This document shows positions 46,195-55,949 of a DNA stretch of 64,000 nucleotides, piece after piece. Origin of the DNA: Arthrobacter humicola (lineage in GTDB: Bacteria > Actinomycetota > Actinomycetes > Actinomycetales > Micrococcaceae); NCBI RefSeq assembly GCF_022803015.1, contig NZ_JAFKON010000006.1, forward strand, positions 124,001 to 188,000, read 5' to 3'. A program made the translations under genes and the position numbers. The notes below the pieces were generated by a model. It was not told the DNA's origin and ran no database searches. It saw nothing but the letters and a program-made list of their open reading frames with translations. Every line of letters begins with the position of its first letter. The first letter of the stretch is position 1.

Positions 46195-46382
46195 ACCCTC
46201 CGCTAACTGTTGTTGCCGCAGCCTCCCGGTTTGCACCGGTCATGACCGCGGACGTTTTTGATTGATTGGTTGGTGCCACCCGACCCCAAAAGGGCACAAC
46301 GGGGCAGACAACCAACAGACAACACTACGCCATCGCGGCCCGATTGTTAAATCCGAAGTTAAATCCGCCCATCGTAGCGCAC
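46195..46382 (-). promoter_or_regulatory. Leader upstream of infA with direct repeats
   Basis: 188 bases between the P1 peptidase stop and infA. On the minus strand CGGATTTAAC occurs twice with a 12-base period (46358-46367 and 46346-46355). A GTTG-GTTGTCTG-like repeat lies nearer infA. The region probably contains the promoter of the infA operon, but -35 and -10 boxes are not clear. Confidence 0.4.
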
Positions 46383-47333
46383 TCAGCGTCCGTACGCACC
46401 TAGCGTCCCGGCCGCCGTCGTCACTGCCTCCGCCCGCGAGATCCCGTCGAGGATGGCCAGCCGGACGACGTCGGCGGCCGCGCTCTGCAGGGTAATGAGG
46501 CTGATCTGCCGGGCTGCCGGGGTGCTGCGGTCAAGCGCGACGGCGCCCGTCGCCAGCGCGAACACGGTATCGCCGTCGGCGAGGGTGTGGCTTGGATTCA
46601 AAGCCCTGGCCAGTCCGGCATGGGCCGCGGAGGCGGTGCGTTTGCAGTCCGCCTTGTCCAGGACGGCATCCGTGGCGACGACGACAAGTGTGGTGTTGAG
46701 CGGCGGCGCCGGCTCGGGGACCTGCGCGGCTTTCGCCCCAAAAGGTAACCCCAGCGCGTTGACTACCGCTATGGCTCCTACCACCACCGGCCCGTCTTTG
46801 GAGATGTTGTTTAGGGTGAGGGAGGCTGTGCCCACTCCCCCCTTGTAGGTGCCCCTGCCGATTGCCGCTCCTGTGCCGGCGCCGACGTTGCCGCGTTCGA
46901 CGTCGTGCCCTTCCGGCTGCCCGGCGGCGGCGGCCGTCGCCGCGTAGCCCATCGCCTCTCCGGGGCGGGCGGAGAAATCGCCGCCGCGGCCCAGGTCGAA
47001 AATCGCGGCCGCCGGCACGATCGGAACAAGCCCGCCGGGGACCGTGAAGCCTCGGCCGTTCTCCTCGCACCAGCGCATGGCGCCGCCCGCGGCTGCAAGG
47101 CCAAAGGCGCTGCCCCCGGTCAGGACCACGGCGTCCACGGTCTGGGACAGCGTAGTGGGATCCAGTGAGTCCGTCTCGTGCGTCGCGGGCCCGCCGCCCC
47201 GGACGTCGACCGAGCCGACGGTGCCCGGCGGCGGGAGAACCACAGTCACTCCGCTCAGCCAGCCGTCGCCGGACTTTTGGACATGCCCCACCCGGATCCC
47301 GGCCACGTCTGTGATGGCTCCCGTTGCTCCCAT
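46383..47333 (-). CDS. P1-family (DmpA-type, S58) Ntn-hydrolase peptidase
   Basis: 316 residues. The family marks are the N-terminal ITDVAGIRVGH, GSAFGLAAAGGAMRWCEE, GNVGAGTGAAIGR and NTTLVVVATDA, where Thr214 after Asn213 is the likely self-processing nucleophile. These cytosolic proteins resemble the DmpA aminopeptidase; natural substrates are mostly unknown. It is transcribed in the same direction as map and infA but separated from map by a palindromic repeat. It is not part of the conserved ribosomal order, so it is probably a lineage insertion. Confidence 0.9.
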   Translation of the reverse strand: MGATGAITDVAGIRVGHVQKSGDGWLSGVTVVLPPPGTVGSVDVRGGGPATHETDSLDPTTLSQTVDAVVLTGGSAFGLAAAGGAMRWCEENGRGFTVPGGLVPIVPAAAIFDLGRGGDFSARPGEAMGYAATAAAAGQPEGHDVERGNVGAGTGAAIGRGTYKGGVGTASLTLNNISKDGPVVVGAIAVVNALGLPFGAKAAQVPEPAPPLNTTLVVVATDAVLDKADCKRTASAAHAGLARALNPSHTLADGDTVFALATGAVALDRSTPAARQISLITLQSAAADVVRLAILDGISRAEAVTTAAGTLGAYGR

Positions 47334-47360
47334 GGCTCCATTGTGCGCCCCCGCTGACCC

Positions 47361-47419
47361 GCGACACGCAAAATCCCTGGCGCTATGGGTCTTCCGTCGC
47401 CAGGGATTTTGCGCGTCGC
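47361..47419. repeat. Long palindromic repeat between map and the P1 peptidase gene
   Basis: 22-base arms (47361-47382 and 47398-47419) match at 21 positions around a 15-base loop. The core is CGCAAAATCCCTGGCG. Further GGCGAC half-sites extend toward map. It looks like a dispersed REP-type element and may also end map transcription. Confidence 0.75.
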
Positions 47420-47452
47420 CAGAAAACCCGCGAGTCGCCGTGTAGTTCGGGC

Positions 47453-48280
47453 CTAGGGAATCGGGACGGGCACGACGCCGAGCGGCGCCAGTTTCGCCGC
47501 TCCCCCGTCAGGTGCCGAGAGGACCCAGATCCCCTTCTCGTGCACAGCGACCGAGTGCTCCCACTGGCAGGAGCGCTTGCCATCCGTGGTGACGACGGTC
47601 CAGTCGTCGTCCAGGATTGCGGTCTCGATGCTGCCCCGGACCAGCATGGGCTCGATTGCGAGGCACAGCCCCGGGCGGATCTTCGGCCCGCGGTGGCCGG
47701 TGCGGTAGTTCAGCACGTCCGGAGCCATGTGCATCTCGGAGCCGATTCCGTGCCCTACATAGTCCTCCAGGATGCCCAGCGGTTTGCCCGGCACGGAGGA
47801 GACGTAGTCGTCCACGGCGTTGCCGATATCGCCCACGAATTTCCCGGTGGCCAGGGCTGCGATGCCACGCCACATGGCCTCCTCGGTAACCTCGGAGAGG
47901 CGTACGTCTTCGGGATCGGCGGTGCCGACAACCACAGTCCGCGCCGAATCGGAGTGCCAGCCGTCCACGATCGCGCCGCCGTCGATCGAGATGATGTCGC
48001 CGTCCGCCAGGACCCGGCCGCCGGGGATGCCGTGCACCACCTCTTCGTTCACCGAGGTGCAGATCGTGGCCGGGAACCCGTGGTAGCCGAGGAAGTTGGA
48101 CTTGGCGCCGGCGTCCTGGAGCACAGCGGCGAAAACCTCGTCCAGCCGGGCCGTGGTGACGCCGGGGGCCGCGGCGGCCACCGCTGCATCCAGTGCCCGG
48201 CTCAGGACCAGTCCGGCCTCGTGCATCGTGCGCATCTGGGCGTTGGTCTTGTATTCAATGCGTGCCTGGCCGAATGCCAT
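47453..48280 (-). CDS. map: Methionine aminopeptidase, type I
   Basis: 275 residues from ATG 48280, with GAGGT four bases upstream; the frame is open to 48361. It removes the initiator Met. His84 in VVHGIP and metal ligands Asp100 (ISID) and Asp111 (WHSDSA) are present, then GHGIGSEMH and AIEPMLVRG hold the remaining ligands. It follows adk, as in many actinobacteria. Confidence 0.96.
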   Translation of the reverse strand: MAFGQARIEYKTNAQMRTMHEAGLVLSRALDAAVAAAAPGVTTARLDEVFAAVLQDAGAKSNFLGYHGFPATICTSVNEEVVHGIPGGRVLADGDIISIDGGAIVDGWHSDSARTVVVGTADPEDVRLSEVTEEAMWRGIAALATGKFVGDIGNAVDDYVSSVPGKPLGILEDYVGHGIGSEMHMAPDVLNYRTGHRGPKIRPGLCLAIEPMLVRGSIETAILDDDWTVVTTDGKRSCQWEHSVAVHEKGIWVLSAPDGGAAKLAPLGVVPVPIP

Positions 48281-48424
48281 CGCTACCTCAAAATCTTCTC
48301 TCGCGGTCCGGGCGGGCTGGATCCCGGGCCTCCACCATGGGTCATCAACCCAAGTCTTCAAGCTCTATTCTCCCGTACCGGTTCAACGGTTCGGAACGGG
48401 CCCGCTGCGGGGCCACCCAACGCC

Positions 48425-48466
48425 GAAGGGCGCGTCCCGTACCCGATGGTACGGAACGCGCCCTTC
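48425..48466 (-). terminator. Terminator-like hairpin between adk and map
   Basis: Arms GAAGGGCGCGT / ACGCGCCCTTC with an inner CCGTAC / GTACGG. There is no T-run on the minus strand. It may reduce read-through from secY-adk into map or shape the map leader. Confidence 0.5.
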
Positions 48467-48526
48467 TGCACTGCGTCTCTGTTCTGCGTCAGCCGCATTG
48501 AGCATGCGTGGATCAGCCGGTGAGGA

Positions 48527-49105
48527 TCAGGCGGCCTGGGCCGACTTGATCGCTTCCATGACGCGCTCGGTGACTTCGTCGATGGCACCGATGCCGTCCA
48601 CCTGGGTCAGGATGCCGCGTTCGGCATACTTGGCCACCACAGGTTCGGTCTGCTCGTGGTACAGGTCCAGCCGGTGACGGATAACGCCTTCGTTGTCGTC
48701 GCTGCGGCCGGTTTCCTTGGCACGGCCCAGGAGGCGGGTAACCAGCTCCTCGTCGTCAGCGGTGAGCTGGAGCACGACGTCGAGCTTCTGGTCAGCGCCG
48801 GCGAGGATGTCCTCGAGGTAGTCCACCTGCGCGGTGGTGCGCGGGTACCCGTCGAGCAGGAAGCCTGCCTCGACGTCGTCCTCATTGAGGCGGTCGCGCA
48901 CCATCTTGTTGGTGACGCTGTCCGGGACGAAGTCGCCGGCGTCCATGTACTTCTTGGCTTCGACACCGAGCGGAGTCTCACCCTTGACGTTGGCGCGGAA
49001 GATGTCTCCGGTGGAGATCGCAACGACGCCGAGGCGTTCCGAAATGCGTTCCGCCTGCGTTCCCTTGCCGGACCCGGGAGGTCCGATAATCAACATTCTC
49101 GTCAT
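48527..49105 (-). CDS. adk: Adenylate kinase
   Basis: 192 residues. GPPGSGKGTQ at about 8-17 is the P-loop, and STGDIFRANVKGETPLG, DGYPRTTAQ and GRSDDNEGVIRHRL follow. The LID is short and zinc-free. It overlaps the secY stop by four bases, keeping the classic secY-adk pair. Confidence 0.97.
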   Translation of the reverse strand: MTRMLIIGPPGSGKGTQAERISERLGVVAISTGDIFRANVKGETPLGVEAKKYMDAGDFVPDSVTNKMVRDRLNEDDVEAGFLLDGYPRTTAQVDYLEDILAGADQKLDVVLQLTADDEELVTRLLGRAKETGRSDDNEGVIRHRLDLYHEQTEPVVAKYAERGILTQVDGIGAIDEVTERVMEAIKSAQAA

Positions 49106-50412
49106 CGCAAAAGCCCTTCGTAGTGACGTTGCTGTAGTTGCGCATCAATCTGCTTCACGGTCTCCAGACCGACGCCCACCATGATCAGGATCGAGGTGCC
49201 GCCGAACGGGAAGTTCTGGTTCGCGTTGATCAGGACCAGTGCAACCAGCGGGATCAATGCCACGAAGCCGAGGTAGAAGGCGCCGGGCAGGGTGATCCGG
49301 GATAGGACGTACTGAAGATAGTCCGCGGTCGGCTTGCCGGCGCGGATGCCCGGAATGAAGCCGCCGTACTTCTTCATGTTGTCCGAGACCTCTTCGGGGT
49401 TGAAAGTAATCGCAACATAGAAGTAGGTGAAAAACACAATCATGGCGAAATACAGTGCCATATAGATCGGGTGATCGCCCTTGGTGAGGTTGTTGTTGAT
49501 CCACTCAACCCAGGGCTGTACCGGCTCGCCGGCCTTGGGCTGGTTGAACTGTGAGATCAGCCCCGGCAGGTAGAGCATGGACGAGGCGAAGATGACGGGC
49601 ACGACGCCGGCCATGTTCACCTTGATGGGGATGTAGGTGCTGGTTCCGCCGACCGTGCGGCGGCCGATCATCCGCTTGGCGTACTGCACCGGGATCCGGC
49701 GCTGGGACTGCTCCACGAAGACCACAAGCGCCACGGTGAGCAGGCCGATGATCAGGACCAGGAAGAAGGTTCCGGGACCCTGGGCCTTCCAGATCGCACC
49801 GAGCGAGCCGGGGAAGCCTGCGGCGATGGACGTGAAGATCAGCAGGGACATGCCGTTGCCGACGCCTTTTTCCGTCACGAGCTCGCCCATCCACATGATC
49901 AGGCCGGTGCCGGCCGTGAGCGTGATGATGATCAGGACCGTGGTGACGATCGAGCTGTCCGGGATGATGGGCAGCTGGCAGTTAGGCAGCAGCTGGCCGG
50001 AGCGTGCCAGCGACACCAGTGTCGTGGCATTGAGCAGGCCGAGTGCGATCGTGAGGTAACGGGTGTACTGGGTCAGTTTCGACTGCCCTGACGCGCCCTC
50101 CTCGTACAGCTGCTGGAAGCGGGGAATGACCACCCGGAGCAGCTGGACGATGATGCTGGCGGTGATGTACGGCATGATGCCGAGGGCAAAGATGGACACC
50201 TGCAGCAATGCACCGCCGCTGAACAGGTTGACGAGCTGGTAGATCCCGCCCGAGGTCTGACCGTTCTGCAAGCATTGCTGGACATTCTGGTAGCTCACAC
50301 CAGGCGAGGGGATGAAGGCACCCAAGCGGAAGATTGTGATGATTCCCAGCGTGAACAACAACTTGCGTCGCAGATCAGGCGTGCGAAAGGCCCGGCCAAA
50401 TGCGCTAAGCAA
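49102..50412 (-). CDS. secY: Protein translocase subunit SecY
   Basis: 436 residues with ten membrane helices. The first (KLLFTLGIITIFRLGAFIPSPG), the plug region, NGMSLLIF, and the cytosolic loop QRRIPVQYAKRMIGRR are standard. It forms the Sec channel with SecE and SecG. A strong terminator lies between rplO and secY, so secY-adk probably has its own promoter in the 110 bases before it. Confidence 0.97.
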   Translation of the reverse strand: MLSAFGRAFRTPDLRRKLLFTLGIITIFRLGAFIPSPGVSYQNVQQCLQNGQTSGGIYQLVNLFSGGALLQVSIFALGIMPYITASIIVQLLRVVIPRFQQLYEEGASGQSKLTQYTRYLTIALGLLNATTLVSLARSGQLLPNCQLPIIPDSSIVTTVLIIITLTAGTGLIMWMGELVTEKGVGNGMSLLIFTSIAAGFPGSLGAIWKAQGPGTFFLVLIIGLLTVALVVFVEQSQRRIPVQYAKRMIGRRTVGGTSTYIPIKVNMAGVVPVIFASSMLYLPGLISQFNQPKAGEPVQPWVEWINNNLTKGDHPIYMALYFAMIVFFTYFYVAITFNPEEVSDNMKKYGGFIPGIRAGKPTADYLQYVLSRITLPGAFYLGFVALIPLVALVLINANQNFPFGGTSILIMVGVGLETVKQIDAQLQQRHYEGLLR

Positions 50413-50522
50413 GCGTCCTCCTGAGTAATAAGTAAAGTCGTGTGAGACAGGTCAAATAAACCCAACAACCGAGTCTAACGGGTGGATGCGCCCCGCGAAC
50501 AATCGGCGGGGCCCGGAAAATG

Positions 50523-50570
50523 AAAAAAACTCCCGGCACCGGGGGCCTGAGCCCCTGGTACCGGGAGTTT
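50523..50570 (-). terminator. Intrinsic terminator after rplO
   Basis: On the minus strand AAACTCCCGG / CCGGGAGTTT encloses an inner nine-pair helix with one G-U pair, and TTTTTTT follows. It is a textbook terminator that ends the spc operon before secY. Confidence 0.92.
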
Positions 50571-50599
50571 CAACAACGGGCAACTGCCCCGCCGCCTCG

Positions 50600-51091
50600 T
50601 TAGAGGGCGGTGGTGCTTCCGCCTGCTGCAGCAATCTTGTCAGCAGCGCTGGCCGAGAATGCGTGGACGGTGACGTCAACCTTGACGGTGATGTCGCCGG
50701 TGCCCAGCACCTTGACGGGCTGGTTCTTGCGAACGGCACCCTTTTCGACCAGGTTCTCCACGGTGACAGCGCCACCTTCCGGGAACAGCTCGTTGAGCTT
50801 GTCCAGGTTTACAACCTGGTACTCAACCCGGAACGGGTTCTTGAAGCCGCGCAGCTTCGGCAGGCGCATGTGCAGCGGCAGCTGGCCGCCGGCAAAGCCA
50901 GCCTTGATCTGGTAGCGGGCCTTCGTACCCTTGGTACCGCGACCAGCGGTCTTACCCTTGGAACCTTCACCACGACCAACACGGGTCTTGGCGGTCTTGG
51001 CACCCGGGGCGGGACGCAGGTGGTGAACCTTCAGTGCGTTCTGCTTCTCAGCGGCGCCCTGTGCCTTTTCGGCGGTGTTCTTCTCTGCCAT
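50600..51091 (-). CDS. rplO: 50S ribosomal protein L15
   Basis: 163 residues. [52 protein letters not shown] and a C-terminal globular domain are standard L15. It starts directly after the rpmD stop (TAAATG). Last gene of the spc operon. Confidence 0.97.
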   Translation of the reverse strand: MAEKNTAEKAQGAAEKQNALKVHHLRPAPGAKTAKTRVGRGEGSKGKTAGRGTKGTKARYQIKAGFAGGQLPLHMRLPKLRGFKNPFRVEYQVVNLDKLNELFPEGGAVTVENLVEKGAVRKNQPVKVLGTGDITVKVDVTVHAFSASAADKIAAAGGSTTAL

Positions 51092-51298
51092 TTACTTCGC
51101 CTCCTCTACCTTTACCAGGTGCGGAACCGTGTTGAGCATCCCGACGGTCACGGCGTCGGCGGTGCGGACAACGGTGTGTCCGATCCGCTTCAGGCCGAGG
51201 GACCGCAGGGTGTCGCGCTGGTTCTGCTTGCCGCCAATGGCGGACTTGATCTGAGTGATCTCCAACTTTGCGTCGGAGACAAGCACGTTCTTAGCCAT
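51092..51298 (-). CDS. rpmD: 50S ribosomal protein L30
   Basis: 68 residues. [30 protein letters not shown] and [13 protein letters not shown] are the L30 fold. It follows rpsE by three bases. Confidence 0.97.
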   Translation of the reverse strand: MAKNVLVSDAKLEITQIKSAIGGKQNQRDTLRSLGLKRIGHTVVRTADAVTVGMLNTVPHLVKVEEAK

Positions 51299-51301
51299 GA
51301 C

Positions 51302-52012
51302 TCAGACACCTGCCTTCTGGTTCAGGAGAGCCTTGACCATTGCCGGCGGGGCGATCTCGTCGAGCGGGAGGCCGCGGCGTGCTGCCACTGCTGCCGGCTC
51401 TTCGAGGCGCTTCAGCGCGTCAACGGTCGCGTGAACGATGTTGATGGCGTTGGAAGAACCGAGCGACTTGGAGAGGATGTCGTGGATGCCCACGCACTCC
51501 AGTACTGCACGGACCGGGCCACCGGCGATAACACCGGTACCGGCGGAAGCCGGGCGCAGCATGACGACGCCTGCGGCGGCCTCACCCTGAACGCGGTGCG
51601 GGATGGTGCTGCCGATGCGGGGAACGCGGAAGAAGGACTTCTTGGCCTCTTCAACGCCCTTCGCGATAGCGGCAGGAACTTCCTTTGCCTTGCCGTAGCC
51701 GACGCCGACCATGCCGTTGCCGTCACCGACGACGACGAGGGCGGTGAAGCTGAAGCGACGACCACCCTTGACGACCTTGGAAACGCGGTTGATGGTTACG
51801 ACGCGCTCTACGAACTGGCTCTTCTCGGCCTCGCGGCCGCCGTCACGGCCACCACGGCCGCCACGGTCGCCACGGCCCTGGCCGCGGTCGCCACGCTCGC
51901 CACGACGAGCGCCACCACGGCGGTCGTCAGTGGTAGCAGGCGCAGCGGTCTCAGTTGCCGGAGCAGCTACAGCTTCAGTCACCTGAATGTCCTTTTCGTT
52001 ATTTTCGGTCAC
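51302..52012 (-). CDS. rpsE: 30S ribosomal protein S5 with RG-rich N-terminal extension
   Basis: 236 residues. The last 165 are S5 ([52 protein letters not shown]). The first 65 are disordered: an acidic stretch, then Arg/Gly repeats ([19 protein letters not shown]). GTG start overlapping rplR by four bases. Confidence 0.96.
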   Translation of the reverse strand: MTENNEKDIQVTEAVAAPATETAAPATTDDRRGGARRGERGDRGQGRGDRGGRGGRDGGREAEKSQFVERVVTINRVSKVVKGGRRFSFTALVVVGDGNGMVGVGYGKAKEVPAAIAKGVEEAKKSFFRVPRIGSTIPHRVQGEAAAGVVMLRPASAGTGVIAGGPVRAVLECVGIHDILSKSLGSSNAINIVHATVDALKRLEEPAAVAARRGLPLDEIAPPAMVKALLNQKAGV

Positions 52013-52392
52013 AGTGCCAGCCCACCTTCACGTGCGCCGTCAGCGACGGCGGCGATCCGGCCGTGGTACTTGTTACCACCGCGGTCGAAGACAACTGCTT
52101 CGATACCGGCAGCCTTGGCACGCTCGGCGACCAGTTCGCCAACGCGCTTGGCCTTGGCGGTCTTGTCACCGTCGAATGCACGAAGGTCGGCTTCCAGTGT
52201 GGAGGCGCTTGCCACGGTCAGGCCCTTGGTGTCATCGACAACCTGGACGAATACGTGACGTGCGGAGCGGTTGACGACCAGACGCGGGCGTACAGCCGTA
52301 CCGGAGATGCGCTTGCGGATACGAAGCTGGCGGCGGCTGCGCTGGGCAGACTTGCTCTTGTTCGTACGCTTCTTGTTAATTGCGATCGCCAT
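52009..52392 (-). CDS. rplR: 50S ribosomal protein L18
   Basis: 127 residues. [32 protein letters not shown] and the end [21 protein letters not shown] match L18, which binds 5S rRNA. Two bases after rplF. Confidence 0.97.
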   Translation of the reverse strand: MAIAINKKRTNKSKSAQRSRRQLRIRKRISGTAVRPRLVVNRSARHVFVQVVDDTKGLTVASASTLEADLRAFDGDKTAKAKRVGELVAERAKAAGIEAVVFDRGGNKYHGRIAAVADGAREGGLAL

Positions 52393-52394
52393 GG

Positions 52395-52931
52395 TTACTT
52401 ACCAGCCTTTCCGACCTTGCGGCGGATGACTTCGCCTGCGTAACGGATGCCCTTGCCCTTGTAGGGGTCCGGCTTCCGCAGCTTGCGAATGTTGGCAGCA
52501 ACCTCGCCGACCTGCTGCTTGGAGATACCTGAAACAGAGAGCTTGGTCGGGGTCTCAACTGCAAAGGTGATGCCGTTCGGTGCCGAGACGTTGACCGGGT
52601 GGCTGTAGCCCAGAGCGAACTCCAGGTCAGAACCCTTGGCCTGGACGCGGTAACCGGTACCGACAATCTCAAGCTTCTTCTCGTAGCCTGCGGTGACACC
52701 CTGGATCATGTTGGCGATCAGGGTGCGGGTCAGGCCGTGCAGCGAACGTGAGGCGCGCTCGTCGTTCGGGCGGGCGACAGTCAGGGTGCCATCTTCCAGG
52801 GAAACCTCGATCGGGCTGGCCACAGTGTGGCTCAGCTCGCCTTTGGAACCCTTGACGCTGACGACAGAGCCGTCAACCTTGACCTCAACGCCGGCAGGAA
52901 CGGTGATGGGGAGACGTCCAATACGTGACAT
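52395..52931 (-). CDS. rplF: 50S ribosomal protein L6
   Basis: 178 residues with the duplicated L6 fold. [38 protein letters not shown] and the C-terminal [19 protein letters not shown] are canonical. It follows rpsH by 18 bases. Confidence 0.97.
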   Translation of the reverse strand: MSRIGRLPITVPAGVEVKVDGSVVSVKGSKGELSHTVASPIEVSLEDGTLTVARPNDERASRSLHGLTRTLIANMIQGVTAGYEKKLEIVGTGYRVQAKGSDLEFALGYSHPVNVSAPNGITFAVETPTKLSVSGISKQQVGEVAANIRKLRKPDPYKGKGIRYAGEVIRRKVGKAGK

Positions 52932-52949
52932 TATTCTCTTCCTTTCCCG

Positions 52950-53348
52950 TTACCAGACGTAAGCGAGGACTTCGCCGCCCACGCCCTTCTTGCCGGCCTG
53001 CTTGTCAGTCAAGAGGCCGGAAGAGGTGGACAGGATTGCGACACCCAGGCCACCGAGCACGTGCGGCAGGTTGGTGGACTTTGCGTAAACGCGCAGTCCC
53101 GGCTTGGAAATACGACGAACGCCAGCGATTGAACGCTCGCGGTTCGGACCGAACTTGAGCTCGAGGGTCAGCTTCTTGCCAACCTCAGCGTCTTCTTCTT
53201 TCCAGGAGGCGATGTAACCTTCAGCCTTCAGGATGTCGGCAACGCGTGCCTTGAGCTTGCTGTACGGCATGGTCACGGAATCGTGGTATGCCGAGTTAGC
53301 GTTGCGCAGACGCGTAAGCATGTCTGCGACGGGATCTGTCATTGTCAT
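52950..53348 (-). CDS. rpsH: 30S ribosomal protein S8
   Basis: 132 residues. [32 protein letters not shown] and [21 protein letters not shown] match S8. ATG 53342 is an alternative start two codons in. Upstream only 96 bases separate it from rplE, too few for the rpsN gene often found there. Confidence 0.97.
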   Translation of the reverse strand: MTMTDPVADMLTRLRNANSAYHDSVTMPYSKLKARVADILKAEGYIASWKEEDAEVGKKLTLELKFGPNRERSIAGVRRISKPGLRVYAKSTNLPHVLGGLGVAILSTSSGLLTDKQAGKKGVGGEVLAYVW

Positions 53349-53444
53349 GTGGGCTCTTGCCCTTCCTCATAACGGTTTCCGCCGTGCTGTTTGTCCCGAA
53401 CAGAATTCGGAAAGGAGCGCGGGCGGACCTTTTACGTAGCTAGA

Positions 53445-54026
53445 TTAGTCTTCGGTCTTGAACGGGAAGCCAAGCGCCTTCAGCAGCGCGCGGCCTTCGT
53501 CGTCGGTCTTGGCAGTGGTCACGACGGTGATGTCCATACCGCGAACGCGGTCAATGGAATCCTGGTCGATCTCGTGGAACATAACCTGCTCGGTCAGACC
53601 GAAGGTGTAGTTGCCGTTGCCATCGAACTGCTTGCCGCTGAGGCCACGGAAGTCGCGGATACGCGGCAGGGCCAGCGTGACCAGACGGTCCAGGAATTCC
53701 CACATGCGGTCCCCACGCAGAGTTGCGTGTGCACCGATCGGCATGCCTTCGCGCAGCTTGAACTGTGCGATCGACTTGCGGGCCTTGGTTACCTGCGGCT
53801 TCTGGCCGGTGATCAGGGTCAGATCGCGGACAGCGCCGTCGATCAGCTTGGAGTCCTTGGCGGCATCTCCAACACCCATGTTCACAACGACCTTCACCAG
53901 GCGGGGAACCTGGTTGACGTTCTGGTACTTGAATTCCTCAGTCAGCGTGTTCTTGATGGAATCGGCGTACTTGGTCTTCAGACGAGGAACGATCTTGCTT
54001 GCCGGAGTCTCGAGAGTCTCAGTCAT
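53445..54026 (-). CDS. rplE: 50S ribosomal protein L5
   Basis: 193 residues. [39 protein letters not shown] and [19 protein letters not shown] are standard L5, a 5S rRNA binder. It overlaps rplX by one base (TAATG). Confidence 0.97.
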   Translation of the reverse strand: MTETLETPASKIVPRLKTKYADSIKNTLTEEFKYQNVNQVPRLVKVVVNMGVGDAAKDSKLIDGAVRDLTLITGQKPQVTKARKSIAQFKLREGMPIGAHATLRGDRMWEFLDRLVTLALPRIRDFRGLSGKQFDGNGNYTFGLTEQVMFHEIDQDSIDRVRGMDITVVTTAKTDDEGRALLKALGFPFKTED

Positions 54027-54385
54027 TAGATGTCCTTCCCTGAGCTCTTGGCCACGCGGACGCGCACTTCACGCTTCACGCCATCGCGCTCAACGGTCTC
54101 GGTGCGGAAACCGACGCGGGTGGGCTTCTTGGTGGACGGGTCAACCAGAGCCACGTTGGAGATGTGGATCGAAGCCTCGACGACCTCGATGCCACCGGTC
54201 TTGGTGCCGCGCTGCGACTGACCGACCTTGGTGTGCTTGGTTACGCGGTTAATGCCTTCAACCAACACGCGGTTGGTCTCCGGGTATACGCGCAGAACCT
54301 TGCCCTGCTTACCCTTGTCGCCGCCGCGCTCAGCCTTGGCGCCAGTGATGACCTGAACGAGGTCACCCTTTTTGATCTTAGCCAT
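54026..54385 (-). CDS. rplX: 50S ribosomal protein L24
   Basis: 119 residues. The KOW motif at the N-terminus ([39 protein letters not shown]) and the later [19 protein letters not shown] define L24. It follows rplN by three bases. Confidence 0.97.
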   Translation of the reverse strand: MAKIKKGDLVQVITGAKAERGGDKGKQGKVLRVYPETNRVLVEGINRVTKHTKVGQSQRGTKTGGIEVVEASIHISNVALVDPSTKKPTRVGFRTETVERDGVKREVRVRVAKSSGKDI

Positions 54386-54388
54386 GGA

Positions 54389-54757
54389 CTAGAGCACCTC
54401 CGGAGCCAGAGAAACGATCTTCATGAACTTCTTGTCGCGAAGTTCACGACCAACCGGTCCGAAGATACGGGTACCGCGGGGGTCACCGTCGTTCTTCAGG
54501 ATGACGGCTGCGTTCTCGTCAAACTTGATGTAGGAACCATCCGCACGGCGGCGTTCCTTCTTGGTACGGACGATGACAGCCTTGACGACGTCGCCCTTCT
54601 TTACGTTGCCGCCCGGAATTGCGTCCTTGACGGTAGCGACGATTACGTCGCCAATGCCTGCGTAGCGACGGCCAGATCCACCGAGAACGCGAATGGTAAG
54701 GATTTCCTTAGCACCCGTGTTGTCGGCGACCTTGAGTCGCGACTCCTGCTGAATCAC
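54389..54757 (-). CDS. rplN: 50S ribosomal protein L14
   Basis: 122 residues from GTG 54757, with AAGGAG upstream. [39 protein letters not shown] and [20 protein letters not shown] are canonical. First gene of the spc operon, after an unusually long gap from rpsQ. Confidence 0.97.
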   Translation of the reverse strand: MIQQESRLKVADNTGAKEILTIRVLGGSGRRYAGIGDVIVATVKDAIPGGNVKKGDVVKAVIVRTKKERRRADGSYIKFDENAAVILKNDGDPRGTRIFGPVGRELRDKKFMKIVSLAPEVL

Positions 54758-55312
54758 TATTTACTCCTTGCGTCGCGCTGGTTCTCAGACCGAAAATCTT
54801 CCTACGGAATGAGCCTTGCGGAACGGTTGATCGGGGTGTCTCTTGACCTGCCTGGATTTTGCCAGACCAGGCCTAAACGCCCGTGCCAAAAACATTTGCT
54901 TCCCAGGCGGTTCCCGACGAGTCGGGGCGCAAGGGGGCACTATGCCGTGGCACGATTGTTTACGAGGTTGATGACGGCGCGCAAAAGGCGCCATACAAAC
55001 TCAAAATCTTAGCACGTTTTGGGCGTATCCCCATATCACAGCCATGGAACCTGCACACCCCTCCCCCGTAGCCGCGAAGCCGTTACCCCGTTCCGCCGGA
55101 CAGGCTGTGGGCCCGTCCGCCGCCGCGTATCCCGGGAACCCGGCCCGCCGGCGTCGTAAGCCCCCAAAGGCTGCTCTGCCTGACGAGCAGGGTAAACGGC
55201 TGCCGCCGGTCTCAGGCTGCCGGCTGCGGCGGCTGCCGGCAACGCGGAAGCCCCCGCTCCCCAAAGGGGAACGGGGGCTTCTGCTGTATCACCAGGCAAA
55301 CAGGTGCAGGTG
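54758..55312. other. 555-base gap between rpsQ and rplN
   Basis: No convincing gene on either strand. It contains the rpsQ hairpin (55247-55281), a GC-rich stretch with GCCGGC repeats (about 55190-55240), and an AT-richer part (54770-55030) next to rplN that probably holds a separate spc promoter. The minus-strand TAAGAT near 55006 could be a -10 box without a good -35. Plus-strand open frames here have no family features. Confidence 0.6.
55247..55281 (-). terminator. Hairpin after rpsQ
   Basis: Arms GAAGCCCCCG / CGGGGGCTTC with an inner CCCC / GGGG. It lies 32 bases after the rpsQ stop and lacks a T-run. It probably marks the end of the S10 operon. Confidence 0.65.
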
Positions 55313-55621
55313 TTACTTGGCCTTCTCGAGGATCTCGACCAGACGCCACCGCTTGGTAGCGGACAGCGGGCGGGTCTCGGCGAGGAGCACGAGGTCGCCG
55401 ATGCCGGCGCTGTTCTCTTCGTCGTGAGCCTTGATCTTGGCGTTGCGGCGGATGACCTTGCCGTAGAGGGCGTGCTTCACGCGGTCTTCGACCTGGACAG
55501 TGATGGTCTTTTCCATCTTGTCCGAGACGACGTAGCCGCGCTTCGTCTTACGGTAACCGCGCTCGTCAGCCTTGGCTGCGTCGGAAACAGTTTCCGTCAC
55601 GTTCTCGTCCTTTTCACTCAC
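55313..55621 (-). CDS. rpsQ: 30S ribosomal protein S17
   Basis: 102 residues. [40 protein letters not shown] and [17 protein letters not shown] are S17. GTG start overlapping rpmC by four bases. Last gene of the S10 operon here. Confidence 0.97.
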   Translation of the reverse strand: MSEKDENVTETVSDAAKADERGYRKTKRGYVVSDKMEKTITVQVEDRVKHALYGKVIRRNAKIKAHDEENSAGIGDLVLLAETRPLSATKRWRLVEILEKAK

Positions 55622-55947
55622 TTGGCATCCTCCTCGGATTCAACCGTTTCAGCCTTCTCAGCCTTCTTGGTTGCAGCCTTCTTGGACTTCTTCTCTTCCT
55701 TGGCTTCCACAACCGGTGCGGCAACCTCGGCACGAATGCCGAGCTCGCGCTCACGGAGAACGGTGTAGATGCGGGCGATGTCCTTCTTTACCGCGCGCAG
55801 ACGACCGTGGTTCTCCAGCTGACCGGTGGCGGACTGGAAACGCAGGTTGAACAGCTCTTCCTTGGCCTTGCGGAGTTCTTCAACGAGACGCTCGTTGTCG
55901 AAACCGTCCAGCTGTGCGGATGCAAGTTCCTTGGATCCTACTGCCAT
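55618..55947 (-). CDS. rpmC: 50S ribosomal protein L29 with charged tail
   Basis: 109 residues. Residues 1-72 are L29 ([38 protein letters not shown]). The last 35 are a Lys/Glu/Ala tail ending SEEDAK, longer than in most bacteria. It starts two bases after rplP. Confidence 0.96.
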   Translation of the reverse strand: MAVGSKELASAQLDGFDNERLVEELRKAKEELFNLRFQSATGQLENHGRLRAVKKDIARIYTVLRERELGIRAEVAAPVVEAKEEKKSKKAATKKAEKAETVESEEDAK

Positions 55948-55949
55948 TT

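Noticed and set aside
53349..53444. Possible small rpsN gene between rplE and rpsH
   Set aside because: The gap has 96 bases, too short for S14, and no zinc-ribbon cysteines are encoded on either strand.
55044..55427. Plus-strand open frame in the rpsQ-rplN gap
   Set aside because: It runs antisense into rpsQ, has a random Arg/Pro composition and no ribosome site.
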